Assembly: GCF_023074075.1 (NCBI RefSeq)
Contig: NZ_JADPKT010000070.1
Coordinates: 211,805 to 275,804 of the forward strand
DNA from: Bradyrhizobium sp. 138
GTDB taxonomy: Bacteria; Pseudomonadota; Alphaproteobacteria; Rhizobiales; Xanthobacteraceae
Direction of reading: 5' to 3'
DNA: 64,000 bases
Of this stretch, positions 59,803 to 64,000 are shown one piece after another. The translations under genes were made by a program, and so were the position numbers. Position 1 is the first letter of the stretch. Each line of letters begins with the position of its first letter. The notes beneath the pieces are model-generated. The model did no database searches and had not been told where the DNA came from. It worked only from the letters and a program-made list of their open reading frames with translations.

Positions 59803-62800
59803 TCAGACTAGGTACTCGTGGTAGCTGATAAGCGTTCCCGTGTTCTTGTCTGCCTCGGTCTGGAAGCTCGCGGGATCGTACTGGCCCAGCAAGCTGATAT
59901 TGGCGGTATGAACTCCGTCAGTCACCGAAAGGATTCCTCCAGTGCCGGCCTGATTTGCGACATAACTAGCGGACGTGCCGTCCCCGAATGCGACGTCGAG
60001 GAGATCCAGGTGGTCGTTTCCGTCAAACCCGGACACGACACCGCTGAAGTCGAAGGAGTCATGGAGCACGATTGTCCCGGTCGCTGCGGCGTCGAGCGCG
60101 ACATGCGCAGAAGAAGCTGCTCCAAACTCGATCGTAGCCACGCCATCCATCAGTGCCGTGCCGCTGCCGCTTACACTGCCATTGAGAGTGATGCTGGCTC
60201 CATGCGCCCACAGCAGCCCTGAATTATCCACGTTGCTGTCGATGACCAGACCGCCGCTGCCGCTGGCCGCAATCGTCCCGGAATTGACGACGGTGTTGTC
60301 GCCGGTGTCAATCTCGAGCGCGTTGGTGCCCGTCGCGATGATTGTACCTTGGTTGACAAGGGTCAATGTCCCCTCGCCAAGCTGGCCGGCCCCGGAAATG
60401 GTGTTATCGACGTTGGTCAGCGTGACATCGGAAACAGCTCCACTGACAGTGTTCTCGCTATTGTCGGACAACAGCACCTGACCGCCGCCTTCAAGCAAAA
60501 TGCCGTGCTCGACAAGTTGGAGGTCGGTCTCCGCGCCGGTCGAATTCAACGAGATTGTGCCGGTATTGTGGATGTTACCGGACAACGGCAGCAATGCGCC
60601 GTTGCCGATTGTCAATATGCCGGCATTGTCGAGCATGGGCTTGAAGTCGAACACGAAGTCGTCCGCTGCGAGCGAGCCGGCATCGACGCCATCCAAGGTG
60701 ATCGTTTGACCGTCGGCCAGCGCAAGGACGGCATTACCGTCATTGTCGGTAGACAGATGCGTCTGGACGTCGGCGAAGGTCTTGAAGCCGGCGTAGCCAA
60801 TCAGATCAATCTGATCATGCGCAATCTCGAAATTATAGATGACGTCATGGCCGATCGGCTGTGAGAATACAAGCAGATCGCTGCCACTTGACGCCGTGAG
60901 ATAGTCGTCGCCGGAAATGGCAATGATGGCGGAGCCCGCTGCAAAAGCTTCAACATTGTCGGCGAATGTCTCGATTACGGCCGAGCCATCCGGCTGCATC
61001 CGAGTCACGGTCACGTCGAGGTGCAAAGCTCCGGCGAAACTGACTGGCGATGTCACCGTTAGCGAGCTGACGTCGGTGGTCTCGATCGTCCACTTGCCAT
61101 CGGGGAGCAGCGTCCCACCATTTAGTATCCAGCCGGCGGGCATGCTGCCAACGGTGACGGTGGCGGATTGACCCTCATTGGCGGGCAAGTCGGTCAGACC
61201 CAGATTGATGGGCTGTCCCGATACGCCCGCAGGAGCAAGCGCCGTTCCAAAAGCAAAGTCCGCCGCGCTAAAAGTACCAGTTATGCTAGCCAGAGTGGTC
61301 AGGTTTTCCAAATCTGCAACGAGTATCGCGCCGCCTGCCAGGCTCGGATTGGAATCATAGTAGACCTGCGCGTGGCCCACAGTCGAATTGTGGAATACGA
61401 ACAGGGCCCCTGTCGTGATATTGGAGTAGGCGTTGATCGTTGATTGAACTGTCGCCGTCGTCACGGATGCGTCTGTTTTTACGCCAACTTCCGTGTTGGC
61501 GAGATTTATTGCAGCGTTGTTGCCCGTTCTGACGTTTTCAACGGTTGTATCGACATCACCAATGACGAATCGTCCGGCGGTCACCGTAAATTCCAGCTTA
61601 TCCCCTGAGGTGCTGAAGTCGGTGATGTGGTCACCCGCGTCGGTGACAGCGAGATAGGCGAATGTATCGTTCCCGCCACCACCAGTGAGCGCGTCTGCGC
61701 CACCACCGCCCACGATCCTGTCCGCGCCAGTGCCTGCGCCACCGTTGATCGTGTCGTTGCCTGAACCGCCCTTGAGGGTATCATCACCACCGTTTCCTGA
61801 GCTGCCCATGATGACAAACGATCCAGACGTGACTGCGCTAGCATCTACGACCAGGTCGCCGTTACCAGTGATGCCCGATCCGTCGATCGTGAGCGTTCCT
61901 CCATTTTGGAATGTCGAAAGGAATGTCAGGGCGTCGGTGTGATTTCCGCTGTTGACGTCACTCAGACTTATTGTTTCGAAGTTTGTCAGGCCAATGCTTC
62001 CTGCACCATCGCCGAAAGTGAATGGCCCCAGACCACCACCACTGACGGCGAGAGTGTCCGTACCGCTTCCCCCAGTCAGCATGTCACCGTTGTTTAGCGT
62101 TAGGGGAGATTGCGTGCCGGTCACAGTATTGGTGCCCGATGCATAGAAGACCGTATCGGTGCCGGTCGTGAGAGCGAAGGGACTGGGGCTCGTGACGGAA
62201 ATGGTCACCGTATCGACATCGGTCAATGCCCCACCCGCTCCGGTGTGGCCATTGTCGCTTGTCGTCATGGTCAGAGTGCTAGTTCCGGCAAAATTCGATG
62301 TCGGAACGTAGTTGACCGTCGAGGCCAGCGTAGAATTGATGGCGCTGACTGGTCCGGTCAGCGTCACCGTCGATGTTCCGCTGCCGCTGATCCCTGCGGT
62401 ACCTCCTGAAACGGTCAGGGTGCCGTTGGTTACGGACAACGTGATCGTTTCGGTGGCGCCGGCCGAGTCGGCATCGAAGATGCTAAGTCCAATGATCGCC
62501 TTTGTCGTGTTGACGTTTGTCGTCTGTGCTCCCGGAACTGTATTCACCGGCGCGTCGTTGACCGGGAGGACCGTGACGGTCGAGTTCACAATATTGCTGG
62601 CGTGGCTGACCGTCTGGCCGTCGTCAACCTGGTAGCTGATGGTGCGGGTCGCGCCCGACGGATTGTCACTCGAGTTCGAATACGTCACGGAGCGCAGGGC
62701 CGCCTGGTAGTTCGCCACACTCGACGAACCCGTCAGGGTCAGCACCCCAGTGCTGGCGTTATAGCTGCCGGTGATGCCATTCTGATTGGTAAAACCGAGC

Positions 62801-64000
62801 ACATCCTGGCCGGAGGCGAAGTTGCCTGTGATCGAGACCGTCGCCCCGGTCAGATTCGTGCTGTCAACATCCGACACGATCAGCGCCGTATCGATCGCGG
62901 TCGCCGCCTGACCCTCGGTATAGGACAGTGAACCGCCATTGGCATTCAGCACTGGCGCATCGTTGCTGCCGGTGATGGTCACTGTGACGATGCCGGAGGC
63001 AGTGCCGTCCTGGCTGGTCACGGTGAACTGGTCCTGCACCTGCTGACCGGCGGTGAGCTCATCGTGAGCACCGTTGCCGGTGTAGCTCCAGGCCCCGTTG
63101 GCATCGATCGTGAAGTCGCCATAGCTGCCGTGGACGCTGCCCTGCGCCACGACATGGGCTTCGCCGCTGTCGGGATCCACGATCGTCAATAGGCCGCTGG
63201 TGTTGAGGGCGGCGGCAGTGTTGCCCTCCGTGACGGACTTCGAGTCCGACGAGACTGTCGCCGCATCGTTGCTGCCGGTGATGGTCACCGTGACGATGCC
63301 GGTGGCGGTGCCGTCCTGGCTGGTCACCGTGAACTGGTCCTGCACCTGCTGGCCGGCGGTGAGCTCATTGTGGACGCCGTTGCCGGTGTAGCTCCAGGCC
63401 CCATTGGCATCGATGCTGAAGTCGCCATAGCTGCCGTGGACATTGCTCTGCGCCACGACATGGGCTTCGCCCGTATCCGGGTCGGTGATGGTGAGCTGGC
63501 CGCTGGTGCTGAGCGCGGCGGCGGCATCGCCTTCGGTGACGGACTTCGAGTCCGAGCTCACGGTCGCCGCATCATTGCTGCCGGTGATGGTGACCGTCAC
63601 GATGCCGGTGGCGGTGCCGTCCTGGCTGGCGACTGTGAACTGGTCCTGCACCTGCTGGCCGGCGGTGAGCTCGTCGTGGGCACCATTGCCGGTGTAGCTC
63701 CAGGCCCCATTGGCATCGATCGTGAAGTCGCCATAGGTCCCGTGGACATTGCTCTGGGCGACGACATGGGCTTCGCCGCTGTCGGGATCCACAATCGTCA
63801 ATAGGCCGCTGGTGTTGAGCGCGGCGGCAGCATTGCCCTCGGTGACGGACTTCGCCTCCGACGAGACTGTCGCCGCATCATTGCTGCCGGTGATCGTGAC
63901 AGTCACGATGCCGGTGGCGGTGCCGTCCTGGCTGGCGACTGTGAACTGGTCCTGCACCTGCTGGCCGGCGGTGAGCTCGTCGTGGGCACCGTTGCCGGTG
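59803..64000 (-). CDS. Large VCBS/cadherin/RTX repeat adhesin, C-terminal part (continues past the window)
   Basis: About 1,398 residues are visible and the frame is still open at 64000. From the visible N-side: at least three and a half VCBS repeats of 102 residues, cadherin-like domains (PVLNANGGSLSYTEGQAATA and NDAPVNTVPGAQTT), RTX calcium-binding nonapeptides near 61,650-61,810 (GGSGNDTINGGAG, GGGGADALTGGGGNDTF), then a second GDDYL..GSDLLVF block. A beta-helix-like part with repeated NTGTI/NQGTI/NSGTI units covers about 60,150-60,620. Such proteins leave by a type I secretion system and mediate attachment or biofilm. No type I secretion genes are in view. Confidence 0.9.
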   Translation of the reverse strand, partial: TGNGAHDELTAGQQVQDQFTVASQDGTATGIVTVTITGSNDAATVSSEAKSVTEGNAAAALNTSGLLTIVDPDSGEAHVVAQSNVHGTYGDFTIDANGAWSYTGNGAHDELTAGQQVQDQFTVASQDGTATGIVTVTITGSNDAATVSSDSKSVTEGDAAAALSTSGQLTITDPDTGEAHVVAQSNVHGSYGDFSIDANGAWSYTGNGVHNELTAGQQVQDQFTVTSQDGTATGIVTVTITGSNDAATVSSDSKSVTEGNTAAALNTSGLLTIVDPDSGEAHVVAQGSVHGSYGDFTIDANGAWSYTGNGAHDELTAGQQVQDQFTVTSQDGTASGIVTVTITGSNDAPVLNANGGSLSYTEGQAATAIDTALIVSDVDSTNLTGATVSITGNFASGQDVLGFTNQNGITGSYNASTGVLTLTGSSSVANYQAALRSVTYSNSSDNPSGATRTISYQVDDGQTVSHASNIVNSTVTVLPVNDAPVNTVPGAQTTNVNTTKAIIGLSIFDADSAGATETITLSVTNGTLTVSGGTAGISGSGTSTVTLTGPVSAINSTLASTVNYVPTSNFAGTSTLTMTTSDNGHTGAGGALTDVDTVTISVTSPSPFALTTGTDTVFYASGTNTVTGTQSPLTLNNGDMLTGGSGTDTLAVSGGGLGPFTFGDGAGSIGLTNFETISLSDVNSGNHTDALTFLSTFQNGGTLTIDGSGITGNGDLVVDASAVTSGSFVIMGSSGNGGDDTLKGGSGNDTINGGAGTGADRIVGGGGADALTGGGGNDTFAYLAVTDAGDHITDFSTSGDKLEFTVTAGRFVIGDVDTTVENVRTGNNAAINLANTEVGVKTDASVTTATVQSTINAYSNITTGALFVFHNSTVGHAQVYYDSNPSLAGGAILVADLENLTTLASITGTFSAADFAFGTALAPAGVSGQPINLGLTDLPANEGQSATVTVGSMPAGWILNGGTLLPDGKWTIETTDVSSLTVTSPVSFAGALHLDVTVTRMQPDGSAVIETFADNVEAFAAGSAIIAISGDDYLTASSGSDLLVFSQPIGHDVIYNFEIAHDQIDLIGYAGFKTFADVQTHLSTDNDGNAVLALADGQTITLDGVDAGSLAADDFVFDFKPMLDNAGILTIGNGALLPLSGNIHNTGTISLNSTGAETDLQLVEHGILLEGGGQVLLSDNSENTVSGAVSDVTLTNVDNTISGAGQLGEGTLTLVNQGTIIATGTNALEIDTGDNTVVNSGTIAASGSGGLVIDSNVDNSGLLWAHGASITLNGSVSGSGTALMDGVATIEFGAASSAHVALDAAATGTIVLHDSFDFSGVVSGFDGNDHLDLLDVAFGDGTSASYVANQAGTGGILSVTDGVHTANISLLGQYDPASFQTEADKNTGTLISYHEYLV
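62957..64000 (-). repeat. Exact 306-bp tandem repeats coding VCBS domains
   Basis: The landmark GCATC(G/A)TTGCTGCCGGTG occurs at 62957, 63263, 63569 and 63875, each 306 bases apart, or exactly 102 codons. The units differ at only a few positions, such as AVAS versus VTSQD-type changes and the residue after SS (Glu/Asp). At least 3.4 units are visible, and the array runs past the window edge. Near identity at DNA level suggests recent duplication or gene conversion. Confidence 0.93.

Noticed and set aside
62957..64000. Regular repeats as a possible CRISPR array
   Set aside because: The repeats are 306 bases without unique spacers and are in frame, coding VCBS domains, so they are protein repeats.

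Overview
The window looks like chromosome of a high-GC soil alphaproteobacterium, most likely Bradyrhizobium or a close relative. This rests on the dense, ATGA-coupled operons, the many ABC importers and CoA-dependent catabolic genes each paired with a LysR, GntR, LacI or IclR regulator, and a Tad/Flp pilus locus. The genus is inferred from gene content only.

Positions 1-45,270 are a chain of import-plus-catabolism modules. (1) 1-8,979: a leftward operon with a divergent LysR gene. It encodes a PanE-like reductase, a VOC protein, a MaoC hydratase, a CaiB-type CoA-transferase, two shikimate/quinate dehydrogenases, a polar-amino-acid-type ABC importer and the first codons of type II dehydroquinase (aroQ). 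(2) 9,062-20,692: a leftward operon for an Ntn-hydrolase (isopenicillin-N acyltransferase family), a Dpp-type importer with two binding proteins, and two polysaccharide-deacetylase/allantoinase-like proteins. A GntR regulator with an apparent second winged helix and a class III omega-transaminase are divergent from it. (3) 20,803-35,419: a symmetric LacI-centred block with three DapA-family aldolases, two acyl-CoA dehydrogenases, type III and type I CoA-transferases, three MaoC-fold proteins, a tautomerase, one ABC permease/ATPase set and two paralogous binding proteins. Two matching LacI-type operators lie in the central divergent promoter. (4) 35,475-45,270: an IclR gene and a divergent operon in which a Dpp ATPase, an SDR and a three-subunit flavoprotein oxidase are followed by the rest of the Dpp importer.

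At 45,589-45,633 is the 3' end of a tRNA-Lys(CTT) gene without its 5' half, as expected at one end of an integrated element. Its orientation predicts that the element extends rightwards. To the right are an unknown membrane protein, a leftward Tad/Flp pilus operon (58,969 to 46,721) with a displaced secretin gene and an embedded isoprenylcysteine-methyltransferase-like gene, and a very large VCBS/RTX adhesin (59,803 to beyond 64,000) with exact 306-bp tandem repeats. The right part therefore looks like a surface-attachment island next to a catabolic region.

The main candidates for undescribed biology are the LacI-controlled CoA/aldolase pathway at 20.8-35.4 kb, the N-acyl-compound operon at 9-20.7 kb, and the methyltransferase within the Tad operon. 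No CRISPR array, rRNA, complete tRNA or transposase was seen.
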